This document shows, in pieces, positions 16,429-24,928 of a DNA stretch of 64,000 nucleotides (its first letter is position 1; every line of letters starts with the position of its first letter). Both the position numbers and the translations under genes were made by a program. Below the pieces are notes generated by a model. That model saw only the letters and a program-made list of their open reading frames with translations. It had not been told where the DNA came from and did not search any database. The stretch comes from Desulfobacterium sp. (GTDB lineage Bacteria; Desulfobacterota; Desulfobacteria; Desulfobacterales; Desulfobacteraceae). The DNA lies in NCBI GenBank assembly GCA_030145245.1, contig JAQYWC010000025.1, forward strand, positions 145,158 through 209,157, in the 5' to 3' direction.

Positions 16429-16758
16429 ATGGCATACCTGTATCTCATGCTGGCAATCATTTCCGAAGTCATTGCAACATCGGCCCTGAAGGCATCGGCA
16501 GAGTTCACAAAGCTCGTGCCGGTCCTTATCGTTCTTGTCGGATATGGATTTTCCTTCTACTTCATGGCCCTGGTGCTGCGAACCATCCCCCTTGGCGTCA
16601 CCTATGCCATCTGGTCGGGGCTTGGCATTGTGATCATCGCCGCAATCGGCGTGATCTTTTTCAAGGAGAGCCTGGATCTGCCGGCCATGGTGGGCATGGG
16701 CCTTATCATCGCAGGGGTGGTTGTGGTCAACCTCTTCTCAAAGACGGCCGGCCACTGA
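16429..16758 (+). CDS. Small multidrug resistance (SMR/EmrE-like) transporter
   Basis: A 109-residue protein with four transmembrane helices, the standard SMR length. The essential membrane-embedded glutamate is Glu13 in AIISEVIATSALKAS. The YAIWSGLG motif of helix 3 matches the EmrE substrate-binding Tyr/Trp pattern. SMR dimers export quaternary ammonium or guanidinium compounds in exchange for protons. The ATG at 16429 follows AAGGAG. It lies 18 nt after the ABC ATPase stop and could be co-transcribed, though no functional link is evident. Confidence 0.9.
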   Translation: MAYLYLMLAIISEVIATSALKASAEFTKLVPVLIVLVGYGFSFYFMALVLRTIPLGVTYAIWSGLGIVIIAAIGVIFFKESLDLPAMVGMGLIIAGVVVVNLFSKTAGH

Positions 16759-16813
16759 CCCCTTGCCCCCAGGGGCGGACCCTCTTGGGTTGCGGGTCCA
16801 GGTTATGTGGGTG

Positions 16814-17563
16814 TCATGCCGAGGTGGTGGCAGAGATTTTTGCGGATAGCTCATGGCCCAGGGAGACGATCTTTTTGATCACCTCGGGCTGGTTGCAGGC
16901 AAACACCTTGAGACCGGAGAAGCTCACCGCTGCAAGGACCCTTTCATGGTCGAAGATCGGCACGCTGATGCAGAAGAAGTGGTCTGTGTACTCTTCGTTG
17001 TCAAGGCCATACCCCCTCGCCTTTGTGAGTCCCAGCTCCTCGTAAAGCCCTTCCTTGTCCAGGATGGTTGACTCCGTGAACTTTGTAAGCTCCATCTGTT
17101 CGATCTGTCTCTCCTGCTCTTTAGGGTCAAGGTTGGCAAGGACCACCTTGCCCGAGGCAGAGGCGTGCATGGCACCGTTCAGGTCCACGGGTTGGGATTG
17201 AATATAGGATTTGAGGGGATTGTGCTGGAACACGTAGTTGAGCACCCCGTCTTCGTAGAGGATCAGCGAAACCGACAGCTGGATCTCCTCGGCCAGCTGG
17301 GTCAGGCTTTCCTGGGCAACACTGTAGAGATCCTTGGTCCTTATATAAGCGCACCCGATCTTGTAGGCGTGGAAACCGATGGTAAAGCGCTTGTCGTCCA
17401 GGCGGAGCATGTGGATGTCCTTGAGGGTATGAACAATGTCAAAGACGCTGGTCTTGGGCAGGTCCAGGTGTTTTACGATCTCTGAAAGGGTCAGCCCGTT
17501 TTCATGCTCCGTGAGGAGATCCATGATCTGAACCACCCGAAGCGCTGTTCTGTTTTGTTTCAT
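16814..17563 (-). CDS. IclR-family transcriptional regulator
   Basis: A 249-residue regulator. A winged helix-turn-helix at the N-terminus (ALRVVQIMDLLTEHENGLTLSEIVKHLDLPKTSVFDIVHTL) is followed by the IclR effector domain (about 80-245: DLNGAMHASASGKVVLA, GYGLDNEEYTDHFFCISVPIF). The conserved Cys in FFCISVP is where the family binds small carboxylates. It is the last gene of the minus-strand series running from 26953, and probably controls that amino-acid catabolic cluster. Twin palindromes at 27056-27156 are candidate operators. A 43-bp palindrome lies about 155 bp upstream of this gene. Confidence 0.88.
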   Translation of the reverse strand: MKQNRTALRVVQIMDLLTEHENGLTLSEIVKHLDLPKTSVFDIVHTLKDIHMLRLDDKRFTIGFHAYKIGCAYIRTKDLYSVAQESLTQLAEEIQLSVSLILYEDGVLNYVFQHNPLKSYIQSQPVDLNGAMHASASGKVVLANLDPKEQERQIEQMELTKFTESTILDKEGLYEELGLTKARGYGLDNEEYTDHFFCISVPIFDHERVLAAVSFSGLKVFACNQPEVIKKIVSLGHELSAKISATTSA

Positions 17564-17717
17564 GCTGTTGTCCTAGTGCCAAAGCAGCAAAGGCGTCCCA
17601 GGGTGGTGGCGGGATCGCTGTTGGCGGTTTCTTCTGCTGTTATCGATGATAAACGCCAGGTGTTTTAATTAAAGACAGGCGTTGGTTATGGCCTCTATTC
17701 TTAGCAGTTCGGATATT

Positions 17718-17760
17718 CGAATGCAAGGACAAAAAAGGGGCTTTTTTGCGATTGCATTCG
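17718..17760. repeat. Interrupted palindrome upstream of the iclR-type gene
   Basis: CGAATGCAA (17718-17726) pairs with TTGCATTCG (17752-17760), and inside it AAAAAA pairs with TTTTTT around GGGGC. It may be an operator or an RNA hairpin; no family-specific site was recognised. Confidence 0.45.
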
Positions 17761-17785
17761 TGGAACAGGCGGATTTAACAGGAAA

Positions 17786-17832
17786 ATGAGCGGGGCAGGC
17801 GGGGACTCTCCTCCTGCCCCCGCTCATTTTTT
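17786..17832 (-). terminator. Bidirectional intrinsic terminator after the BCCT gene
   Basis: ATGAGCGGGGCAGG at the left pairs with CCTGCCCCCGCTCAT at the right (one bulge), flanked by AAAA on the left and TTTTTT on the right. Reading from the BCCT gene this gives a GC-rich stem followed by T residues, 17 nt after its stop. Confidence 0.75.
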
Positions 17833-17848
17833 CCGGTAGCCGGTTGTC

Positions 17849-19441
17849 TCAGGCAGCTATCTTTTTAATGGAGACGGGCAGCTCTTTTTTCTCTCCGTTC
17901 TCATATTCCACCCGCTGGAGAAGCGGCGGTGAAAGTATTTCGCCATAGTCCTCTTTGATGCTTTTCATAAAGGACCAGACCATCACCAGCAGGGCAAACA
18001 TAAGGGGAAAGGCCAGAACTATGGAGGATGCCTGTATCACCTTTAATCCGCCGATGGAGAACATCATCACGGCCATCAATGCCAGGATCACGGCCCAAAG
18101 CAGGCGGTTCCAGCGGGCGGGTTCATCTTCGCTGTGGAGCTCTTTTGTGGAGACCGAGGCCAGGATATAGGCTGAGGAATCCAGGGTGGTGGCCAGGAAG
18201 ACAAACATCAGGACCACAAACAGGGGCAGCAGATAGGTGCCGAAGGGCAGGGATTCGAGTATGGTGGTAATGGCCTGGGCCGCTCCCTGCTCGGCCATCA
18301 ATGCGGTCATGGATTGTGCCCCGTAGAGCTCGATGTTGAGGGAGTAGCAGCCGAACACGGCAAAATAGATCCAGCAGCCAAGGGGGCCCCAGATGCACAT
18401 GCCCATGATCAGCTCCCGGATGGTCCTGCCCCTGGAGATGCGGGCGACAAAGAGTCCCATCATGGGAGAATAACCAACGGCCCAGGCCCAGTAGAAGATG
18501 GTCCAGGACTGGGGAAAACCGCTTTTGTCTATGGGGTCGGTCCAGAGGCTCATGCGGAAATAGTTGTCGAACATGAGACTCAGGCTGTTGGTGAAGGTGT
18601 TGAGGATAAAGGACGTGGGACCGGCCACCAGGACAAAGAGGGCCAGGGCCAGGGCCAGACCGATGTTTAGGTCGCTCAGCCGTGCGATCCCTTTTTTGAG
18701 TCCCAGGCAGACGCTGGTGCCGAATATCACCGACCAGATCACAAGGATAACGATGTTGAGCCAGAAGCTCTGGGGAATGTGGAAGATCCTGCCGATGCAG
18801 GCGGAGATCATGGGGGTGCCAAGGCCCAGGGAGGTGCCCACGCCGCCGATGATTCCGAACATCACTGCGATGTCCATGGCCTTGCCGATGGGACCGTTCA
18901 CATGCTTGCCAAGCACGCTTTTTGAGGCGATGCTCAGGGTTAGCCGGGTCTCTTTCCTCACATAGTAGGAGTAGGCAATGGGGATGGTGGCGATGGTGTA
19001 CCAGGACCAGCAGGTGATGCCCCAGTGGAATGCGCCGTAGGTGGCGGCCCACTCTGCCGCGTCATGGGAACCCGGGGGAAGGCCGAAGGGCGGGCTCTGC
19101 ATGTAGTAGATGGGTTCGATGATGGACCAGTAGACCAGGCTTGACCCGATGCCGGCGCAGAAGAGCATGGAGACCCAGGTGAAGGTGGAGAATTCAGGTT
19201 TCTCGGTTGGGCCGCCAAACTTGACCCTGCCGTATCTGCCCATGGCAAGCCAGCCAAGAAGGGCGGCCATGGCAAGACCGACCACAAGATAGGCCCATCC
19301 GAAGTTGTCCACGATCCAGGACATGACCGAGTTGACGGTTTTGCCGGTGGCGTCGGGCCAGATGATGGAAGTGATGCACATGGAGAGGATAATCAGGAGC
19401 GAGGGCCAGAATATGTATGGGTCAATTTTCGAATTTTTCAT
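17849..19441 (-). CDS. BCCT-family betaine/carnitine/choline-type transporter
   Basis: A 530-residue protein with about 12 transmembrane helices. The family core is clear: WTIFYWAWAVGYSPMMGLF followed by the cytoplasmic loop ARISRGRTIREL, and earlier GAFHWGITCWSWYTIATI. It takes up quaternary amines or related zwitterions, by sodium symport or exchange. The ATG at 19441 follows AAAAAGGAAC; a start at 19465 is possible. It belongs to the amino-acid catabolic cluster and may import a betaine or amino-acid-like substrate for it, which is inference. No CBS or osmosensory tail is visible, so it is more likely nutritional than osmotic. Confidence 0.9.
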   Translation of the reverse strand: MKNSKIDPYIFWPSLLIILSMCITSIIWPDATGKTVNSVMSWIVDNFGWAYLVVGLAMAALLGWLAMGRYGRVKFGGPTEKPEFSTFTWVSMLFCAGIGSSLVYWSIIEPIYYMQSPPFGLPPGSHDAAEWAATYGAFHWGITCWSWYTIATIPIAYSYYVRKETRLTLSIASKSVLGKHVNGPIGKAMDIAVMFGIIGGVGTSLGLGTPMISACIGRIFHIPQSFWLNIVILVIWSVIFGTSVCLGLKKGIARLSDLNIGLALALALFVLVAGPTSFILNTFTNSLSLMFDNYFRMSLWTDPIDKSGFPQSWTIFYWAWAVGYSPMMGLFVARISRGRTIRELIMGMCIWGPLGCWIYFAVFGCYSLNIELYGAQSMTALMAEQGAAQAITTILESLPFGTYLLPLFVVLMFVFLATTLDSSAYILASVSTKELHSEDEPARWNRLLWAVILALMAVMMFSIGGLKVIQASSIVLAFPLMFALLVMVWSFMKSIKEDYGEILSPPLLQRVEYENGEKKELPVSIKKIAA

Positions 19442-19549
19442 GAAAACGTTCCTTTTTCCAGGCATGGAACCGGGGAAGGGGGCCGTAAAGGCTCGATTCT
19501 GCTGAAAAAGGATGCGCCGGCCATACCGTAAATTGGCGAAATTCGGGAC

Positions 19550-19581
19550 CCGGCCAGGGAGGTGGAAGCCTCCCTGGCCGG
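19550..19581. repeat. 13-bp perfect stem-loop between MFS and BCCT genes
   Basis: CCGGCCAGGGAGG (19550-19562) pairs with CCTCCCTGGCCGG (19569-19581) around a six-base loop. No T-run follows on either strand. Confidence 0.6.
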
Positions 19582-19591
19582 TACTCTCAGG

Positions 19592-19641
19592 GTTATCCGT
19601 GGGTGAACAGACAGGAGGTCATCTGTTCACCCACGGATAAC
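19592..19641. repeat. 19-bp perfect inverted repeat between MFS and BCCT genes
   Basis: The 19-nt arms 19592-19610 and 19623-19641 are perfectly complementary with a 12-nt loop. It lies just after the MFS stop. Without a T-run it looks more like an mRNA-stabilising or attenuating hairpin than a classical terminator. Confidence 0.65.
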
Positions 19642-19651
19642 ATGGGTGATC

Positions 19652-20920
19652 TTAAGCAGCCCCAAGCGCGGTTTTGCCTGGAGCCATGCTCTCCACCTTC
19701 CTGCAGTGGCGGAGGATTGCATAGGCGGCACAGGTGCCGATAAAGGCAATCACTGCGAGATAGATGAATATGTATGTGTAACCGGTGTTTCCGTAGTTGT
19801 CCAGCCAGGTACCGAACATGGCGGACATGAAAAGATCCGGGGTGTAGCCGGTGATGGATGCGATACCAACGGCGGTGCCTGTCACGGCCAGGGGAATCTT
19901 TGCCTCATCCACGATGGAGAAGAGTACGCCGTAGAGGGCAAGGCCCACGGCTCCGGGAAGCAGGGTAAAGACACTGATAAAGAAGGGCGATGCGGTTGAT
20001 GGAATGTTCATGACGCCGATGAACATGAGCCCCAGGATGGTGAAGGCGGTCATGAACCACTTGCTGGTGGATTTGAACACCTTGTCTGCCAGATATCCGC
20101 CAACCGGTGCCAGCAGCATGAACAGATAGGTCCGGATGATGGAGAATATGCCTGAGTCCTCGGGGGATACACCGATAACGTTGGTCAGATAGGGGGTGAA
20201 GTAGGTGGTGGAGGAGTACATGGTGTAGCCGCAGAAGATCACCAGGGAGAAGAGCCATACCACCGGGTTCTTGACCAGCACCTTGACATCTTCGAACTTG
20301 ATCTTCTCGTCGTCTGACACGCCGTCTTCGGCGTTATCGTTTTTCAGGATGAATACAACCATCAACGCTGCCACGGCCGTGGACAGCCCGATCACGGAAA
20401 CCGCGTTGAAAAGGCTTCCCTTTGCCGTGGTGGCAAGGCCTGAGGCCCACAGGGCCGCCGAGTTGCCAATGGCGCCGGCGATGCCGTTACCGGCATAGTA
20501 GAGGCCGAAGATCACGCCCTGCTCATCGTCGTCCGCCGTCATGCGGATGGTCTTCATGAGGGAGCTCCAGAAAACAAAAGTGGTTGTTACGGCAAATAAC
20601 AACCAGATCAGGAGCGAGATATTGAAACTCATTGTAAAGGTGAAGGCGTAGATGAAGGTGAGGACGGTGGTGGATATCAGGGAGAAGAGGATACACTTTT
20701 TGGCCGAGAACCTATCGGCCATCATGCCCCCGGGTATGTAGAGTAACATTGTGCCGGCCGCGAAAACCGAGAGAAGCAGTCCCGACTGCTGGTTGGTGAT
20801 CCCCATGGCCTCGATCTGGTAATCGTAGAACACATATTTAATATAAGGTATCAAATAGATCGAACCGCCACTAATTGATAATGCCAATACCGTTAGATAT
20901 TTCCGTAGTTTATTGTCCAT
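19652..20920 (-). CDS. MFS transporter
   Basis: A 422-residue major facilitator protein with about 12 transmembrane segments. The helix 2-3 loop has the family motif GGMMADRFSAKKC, and the second half repeats it as GGYLADKVFKSTSKW. The central loop is acidic (NDNAEDGVSDDEKIKFED). The ATG at 20920 follows GAGAAGGG. It sits between the dehydrogenase and BCCT genes of the catabolic cluster, so it may import an amino acid or export the organic acid product; neither can be decided from sequence. It resembles the oxalate/formate-antiporter-like branch loosely. Confidence 0.85.
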   Translation of the reverse strand: MDNKLRKYLTVLALSISGGSIYLIPYIKYVFYDYQIEAMGITNQQSGLLLSVFAAGTMLLYIPGGMMADRFSAKKCILFSLISTTVLTFIYAFTFTMSFNISLLIWLLFAVTTTFVFWSSLMKTIRMTADDDEQGVIFGLYYAGNGIAGAIGNSAALWASGLATTAKGSLFNAVSVIGLSTAVAALMVVFILKNDNAEDGVSDDEKIKFEDVKVLVKNPVVWLFSLVIFCGYTMYSSTTYFTPYLTNVIGVSPEDSGIFSIIRTYLFMLLAPVGGYLADKVFKSTSKWFMTAFTILGLMFIGVMNIPSTASPFFISVFTLLPGAVGLALYGVLFSIVDEAKIPLAVTGTAVGIASITGYTPDLFMSAMFGTWLDNYGNTGYTYIFIYLAVIAFIGTCAAYAILRHCRKVESMAPGKTALGAA

Positions 20921-20982
20921 AATACCCTTCTCAATCTTATTATTGGTTAATAATTCGTCACATCTCAATGGTAGTTTTGTGG

Positions 20983-21013
20983 TCAGACCCGACGAATATG
21001 TCGTCGGGTCTGA
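20983..21013 (-). terminator. Stem-loop after the amino acid dehydrogenase gene
   Basis: A 13-bp perfect stem, TCAGACCCGACGA with TCGTCGGGTCTGA, and a five-base loop, 12 nt after the stop of the dehydrogenase. It lacks a T-run and may only attenuate transcription into the MFS gene. Confidence 0.5.
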
Positions 21014-21025
21014 AGGGAATCGGTA

Positions 21026-22174
21026 CTAGTTGTCCGGAGTATCAAAGACATCGGGAGCAAAGAGTTCCCGTGCGGCCTGGCGCTGGGTCTTGCCATCCGC
21101 TTTTGCTTTCTCAAACACCCGCTTCATCTGTCTTCTGATGATGGAGGTGGTGTCGTTGACGATCTCTTCGGGAACAGGCTCGATGATGCCGAAGACCAGT
21201 GCCTCATAGATGCGGATGCCGCCCATGTTGTCGATGAAGTCAACGGCGATGTCCACGCCCATCTTGGTAAGGATCTCGTCCGCCTCGGGGGTGACGGGGA
21301 TGTTTGCCGCCTCACAGATGAGGGACGCCTTGACCTTGTGGGCGTTGTCCTTATTAATAACGTCCTCAAGGGCTGCGGGAACGAGGATGTCGCACTCAAC
21401 GTCCAGCCACTCGGAGTTGGGCCGGGAGATGTAGTTGTCCTCAAAGGCCGAAGGATCGAGCTCGCCTTTGGGAAGGCGGGTCTTGACAAGCTTTTTCACG
21501 TCCAGGCCGTCCTGGCACTCGACCATGCCGTTTGCATCTGCGATACCAACGACCTTGTAGCCCATCTTGTCCAGGCAGAAGGCCATGCTGGCGCCGGCGC
21601 AGCCAAATCCCTGGAGAACGACCTTCGCGCCTTTTTTGCCCTGCTTGAATGTCCACGCCTCGTCCAGGCCGTGGGCACAGCCGTAACCGGTGATCATGTC
21701 GTACATGAGAAAACCGTCATAGCTCATGTCACAGGCATCGTCATGGTTCTTGATCCACTGCTGGAACTTGGGATCGTTCTTCATCTCCTTGGTCTGGGGA
21801 AGACCCACACCCAGGTCGTCCAGGATGGCGAGAACGTCTGCATAGTCAACCCCTAGATCGCCGCCGATGGAAACACCGGATGTGATGTAGGGAAGCATGG
21901 CGGTGAGATACCGTTTCAATACCTCCTTGGAATCCGGCGCCTTGGAGTCATAGGCAATTCCGCCCTTGCATCCGCCGGTTGTTACAGATTCGCACGCTTT
22001 GTATTTGTAACCCATGGTGGTGGCAAGACGGATTACCTCTTCCTTGGTGACGGTGGGATGCATCCGGGTACCGCCGCCGCAGTAATGGTTTACGAAGTTG
22101 TAGGCACACAGCCAGCCCTTTGCTGAACTCTCGGTATCATTCCACTCGACTACGATGTAAGGTTTCTTTTCCAT
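21026..22174 (-). CDS. Glu/Leu/Phe/Val dehydrogenase family protein
   Basis: A 382-residue oxidative deaminase that converts an L-amino acid to its 2-oxoacid with NAD(P). The substrate domain has GGGTRMHPTVTKEEVIRLATTMGYKYKAC and TGGCKGGIAYD, which hold the conserved lysines. The Rossmann domain follows with VVLQGFGCAGASMAFCL (GxGxxG-type) and the helix ending VGIADANG. It is shorter at the N-terminus than typical glutamate dehydrogenase (410-450). AGGAG precedes the ATG. Neighbouring genes supply the next two steps of amino acid fermentation. Whether it acts on glutamate or a branched-chain amino acid cannot be read from the sequence; the VorB-like alpha subunit nearby favours branched-chain. 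Confidence 0.87.
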   Translation of the reverse strand: MEKKPYIVVEWNDTESSAKGWLCAYNFVNHYCGGGTRMHPTVTKEEVIRLATTMGYKYKACESVTTGGCKGGIAYDSKAPDSKEVLKRYLTAMLPYITSGVSIGGDLGVDYADVLAILDDLGVGLPQTKEMKNDPKFQQWIKNHDDACDMSYDGFLMYDMITGYGCAHGLDEAWTFKQGKKGAKVVLQGFGCAGASMAFCLDKMGYKVVGIADANGMVECQDGLDVKKLVKTRLPKGELDPSAFEDNYISRPNSEWLDVECDILVPAALEDVINKDNAHKVKASLICEAANIPVTPEADEILTKMGVDIAVDFIDNMGGIRIYEALVFGIIEPVPEEIVNDTTSIIRRQMKRVFEKAKADGKTQRQAARELFAPDVFDTPDN

Positions 22175-22268
22175 TTTATTGTCTCCTCATAATAACGTGT
22201 GTTTTAAAAAAATGATTGCAAGTCGGACGTATCGGTTTTCTGATGGTTCTTCATCCTGTCAGGCCTGG

Positions 22269-24359
22269 TTAGGCCTTGACCACCAATGCATCTGCTGCGC
22301 ATACACCTTTGCCCTGTTCATATATAAAGACCGGGTTGATATCGAGTTCCCGGATCGTCTCTTTGTTGTCGGCTGCAAGCTCGGCCACCCGGGCAATAGT
22401 AGTGGCCAATGCTTCGATGTCAAGGGGCGCGTTTCCCCGGTACCCTTCAAAGAGCGGAAGGGCCTTGAGTTCGCGCACCATGGCTTCGGCCTCGGTTTTA
22501 CCGAAGGGTGCGGGCAAAAGGGCTGTGTCTTTGAATATCTCCACAAACACCCCGCCCAGGCCGCAGAGAACGGCCGGACCGAACTGGGGGTCGTTGTTCA
22601 CCCCGATGATCGCCTCAAGCCCCGGTTCCAGCATGTGCTGGACAAACACCCCGTCCACCGTTGCCGTTGGCGCCTTTTCTCTGGCATTGGCCATGATCTC
22701 TGCAAAGGCCTTTTTCACAGCGTCAGCATCGTTCAGGTGGAGCTTGACACCGCCCATGTCGGACTTGTGGGGGATGTCGGCCGAGGCCACCTTGAGAACC
22801 ACGGGATAGCCCACCCGCTCAGCCGTTGCCGCGGCAGTGTCAGCGGTTGCTGCCACGTCTCCGTCCGGCACGGTGATCCCGTACTTTCTGCAAAGCTGCA
22901 TGCTGTCAAATTCGGACAGGGTTTTTGCCCCATCTAAGCAGGCCGTTTGGGGCACTGCAATCTCCAGGGTGTGGGCGGCGGGATCGTATTCCAGATACTC
23001 CTTGAGATACTTGAGGGCGGCAAATCCGTACACCGGCGGCGGCAGCACCGGCACCCCGAGTTTTTCGAGCCTTTCCCTGTATTCGGGGTTCCTTGTGTTT
23101 TCAAGGAAGGGCAGCATCACCATGGGTTTTGTCCGCCCCCTGGCTACCACCTTTTCGATTCCCTCGGTCATGTAGTGGATGCAGGGGTCTGCAATCTCCA
23201 TGAGCAGGGTGTATCCGATGATCACAAGACCCACCTTGGGATCGTCCATGACCGCCTGGAGTGTGTCTGCATACACGTCCGCGTCATAGGAGATGGTGGC
23301 CGTGGTATCAAGGGGATTTGCCGGGCTTGCATAGCTCGGCAACAGTTCCCGGAGACGGGCCACGGTTTCCGGGGCAAAGTCGGGATACGGAATCTCAAAG
23401 GCTTCGCCAAGGTCGGCACACATGCCTGTCTCACCCCCGGAGAGGTTGATGGAGGCAAAGGTCGGTTGCTTGGGCAGCTCGGGCAGGGTGGAAAAAATCT
23501 GGGTGGTGGCCAGCAGCTCTTCCATGTCGTTGACCCGGATCACGCCGAACTTCTTGAAGATGGCGTCGTACATCCGGTCGGCACCCGAGAGGCTTCCGGT
23601 GTGGGAGGCTGCCACCTGGCTGCCCTTTTCGCTGCTGCCCGCCTTGAGAACCACCACGGGTTTGCGCTTGAGGGCCGCTTTTTTCAAGGCTTCGATAAAG
23701 CGGGCCGGCTGGGTCACCCCTTCCAGGTAAAGCCCAACCACCTTGGTGCTGTCATCGTCCACCAGAAAGTTAAGGTAGTCCTCCATGGAGACAATTGAAG
23801 CGTTTCCCGCCGATATGGCGTAGGAGAACTTCATGTTGGGGCTGTCCATGAGGGAGAGGCAGAGCTGGCCGCTCTGGGAGACCACGCCCACTCCGCCTTT
23901 CCGGTCCCGTTCTTCGGAGATAAAGGCAAAGGCGTGGGTGTTCTCGATATAGTTGACAAACCCTGCGCAGTTGGGGCCCATGAGGGCCATGTCCAGCTCC
24001 TTGCAGAGCTCTTTCAGCTCTTTTTCAGCCGCTCTTCCCTCGTCGGTACCCACCTCGGAGTAGCCGCTGGCAAAGACCACCGCACCCCTTGCTCCCTTTT
24101 CCCAGGCTTCTTTCAGCACCATGGGAACGATGCGCTGGGGGGTGGAGACAACCACCATGTCGATGGCCTCGGGCAGCTCGGCGATGCTCTTGTAGCACTT
24201 TTGGCCGAACACCTCGTCCCGTCCGGGATTCACAAAATAGACATGATCCAGGTTGGCGTAGGAGAGGATGTTCCGGCAGGTGTCCCCGCCAAATCCCTCT
24301 TTTTCGCTTGCCCCGACAACGGCCATGGCCCTGGGGGACAATAGTTTGTTTAAATCCAT
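22269..24359 (-). CDS. acd: ADP-forming acyl-CoA synthetase (alpha-beta fusion)
   Basis: A 696-residue enzyme that turns acyl-CoA, ADP and phosphate into acid, CoA and ATP. A CoA-binding domain (about 1-130: SPRAMAVVGASEKEGFGG) is followed by the succinyl-CoA-ligase-like domain, with the phospho-histidine motif ASHTGSLSG near residue 260. An ATP-grasp domain ends the protein (about 475-696: GYPVVLKVASADIPHKSDMGGVKL, ELDINPVF). The full fused length matches archaeal and delta-proteobacterial enzymes. It should conserve energy from the acyl-CoA made by the oxidoreductase encoded just upstream; it is 32 nt from the gamma-subunit gene. Confidence 0.9.
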   Translation of the reverse strand: MDLNKLLSPRAMAVVGASEKEGFGGDTCRNILSYANLDHVYFVNPGRDEVFGQKCYKSIAELPEAIDMVVVSTPQRIVPMVLKEAWEKGARGAVVFASGYSEVGTDEGRAAEKELKELCKELDMALMGPNCAGFVNYIENTHAFAFISEERDRKGGVGVVSQSGQLCLSLMDSPNMKFSYAISAGNASIVSMEDYLNFLVDDDSTKVVGLYLEGVTQPARFIEALKKAALKRKPVVVLKAGSSEKGSQVAASHTGSLSGADRMYDAIFKKFGVIRVNDMEELLATTQIFSTLPELPKQPTFASINLSGGETGMCADLGEAFEIPYPDFAPETVARLRELLPSYASPANPLDTTATISYDADVYADTLQAVMDDPKVGLVIIGYTLLMEIADPCIHYMTEGIEKVVARGRTKPMVMLPFLENTRNPEYRERLEKLGVPVLPPPVYGFAALKYLKEYLEYDPAAHTLEIAVPQTACLDGAKTLSEFDSMQLCRKYGITVPDGDVAATADTAAATAERVGYPVVLKVASADIPHKSDMGGVKLHLNDADAVKKAFAEIMANAREKAPTATVDGVFVQHMLEPGLEAIIGVNNDPQFGPAVLCGLGGVFVEIFKDTALLPAPFGKTEAEAMVRELKALPLFEGYRGNAPLDIEALATTIARVAELAADNKETIRELDINPVFIYEQGKGVCAADALVVKA

Positions 24360-24391
24360 TTCAACTTACTCCAAAAAAATCGAGGTCCTGA

Positions 24392-24928
24392 TCAGGCCTG
24401 CTCCGCAGCAGCAACGCCTGCCATGTAGCATTCCCGGTTCAGCGGTGTGTTCCTGCCCTTGGCATCAAAATAGGCGTCGATGCCGTCGGCGAAAAATTCC
24501 GGGGCAAACAGGCCGGTGGCCTGGATCATGGCTCCGAGCATCACAAGGTTTGCGCCCCGGATGTTCTTGAGCTCCTCGGAGATGGCTGTTGCGGCAACTT
24601 CCACCACCTTGAGGTCGCTCCTGAAGGTGCGGCCCTGTATGATGGTTGAGTTGGAGATCAGCACGCCGCCCGGTTTTACAAGGCTCTCAAACTGATCCAC
24701 CGATGCCTCGTTCATGGCAACCAGGGTGTTCATCTCCTTGATAAAGGGGCTGTAGATCTCTGTGTCGCTTACCTTTATGGCGCAGCTGGCCGTACCGCCG
24801 CGCATCTCTGAACCGTAGGAGGGCACCCAGCTCACCTGCTTGCCGCCGTCCATGGAGATCTTGGCCAGGATGAGGCCTGCGGTGAGAATTCCCTGGCCGC
24901 CAAAGCCTGAACAAATAATGCTATTCAT
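24392..24928 (-). CDS. 2-oxoacid:ferredoxin oxidoreductase, gamma subunit
   Basis: A 178-residue protein starting MNSIICSGFGGQGILTAGLIL, the GxGGQG signature of the POR/KOR/VOR gamma family, followed by SYGSEMRGGTASCAIKVSD. The gamma subunit docks on the alpha-beta catalytic core. The ATG at 24928 overlaps the end of the beta-subunit gene by 8 bp, with GGAGG inside that gene, so translation is coupled. Confidence 0.9.
   Translation of the reverse strand: MNSIICSGFGGQGILTAGLILAKISMDGGKQVSWVPSYGSEMRGGTASCAIKVSDTEIYSPFIKEMNTLVAMNEASVDQFESLVKPGGVLISNSTIIQGRTFRSDLKVVEVAATAISEELKNIRGANLVMLGAMIQATGLFAPEFFADGIDAYFDAKGRNTPLNRECYMAGVAAAEQA

Noticed and set aside
18123..19052. 309-codon minus-strand frame within the BCCT gene
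   Set aside because: It is the alternative reading frame of the BCCT gene, rich in His and Arg, without any domain.
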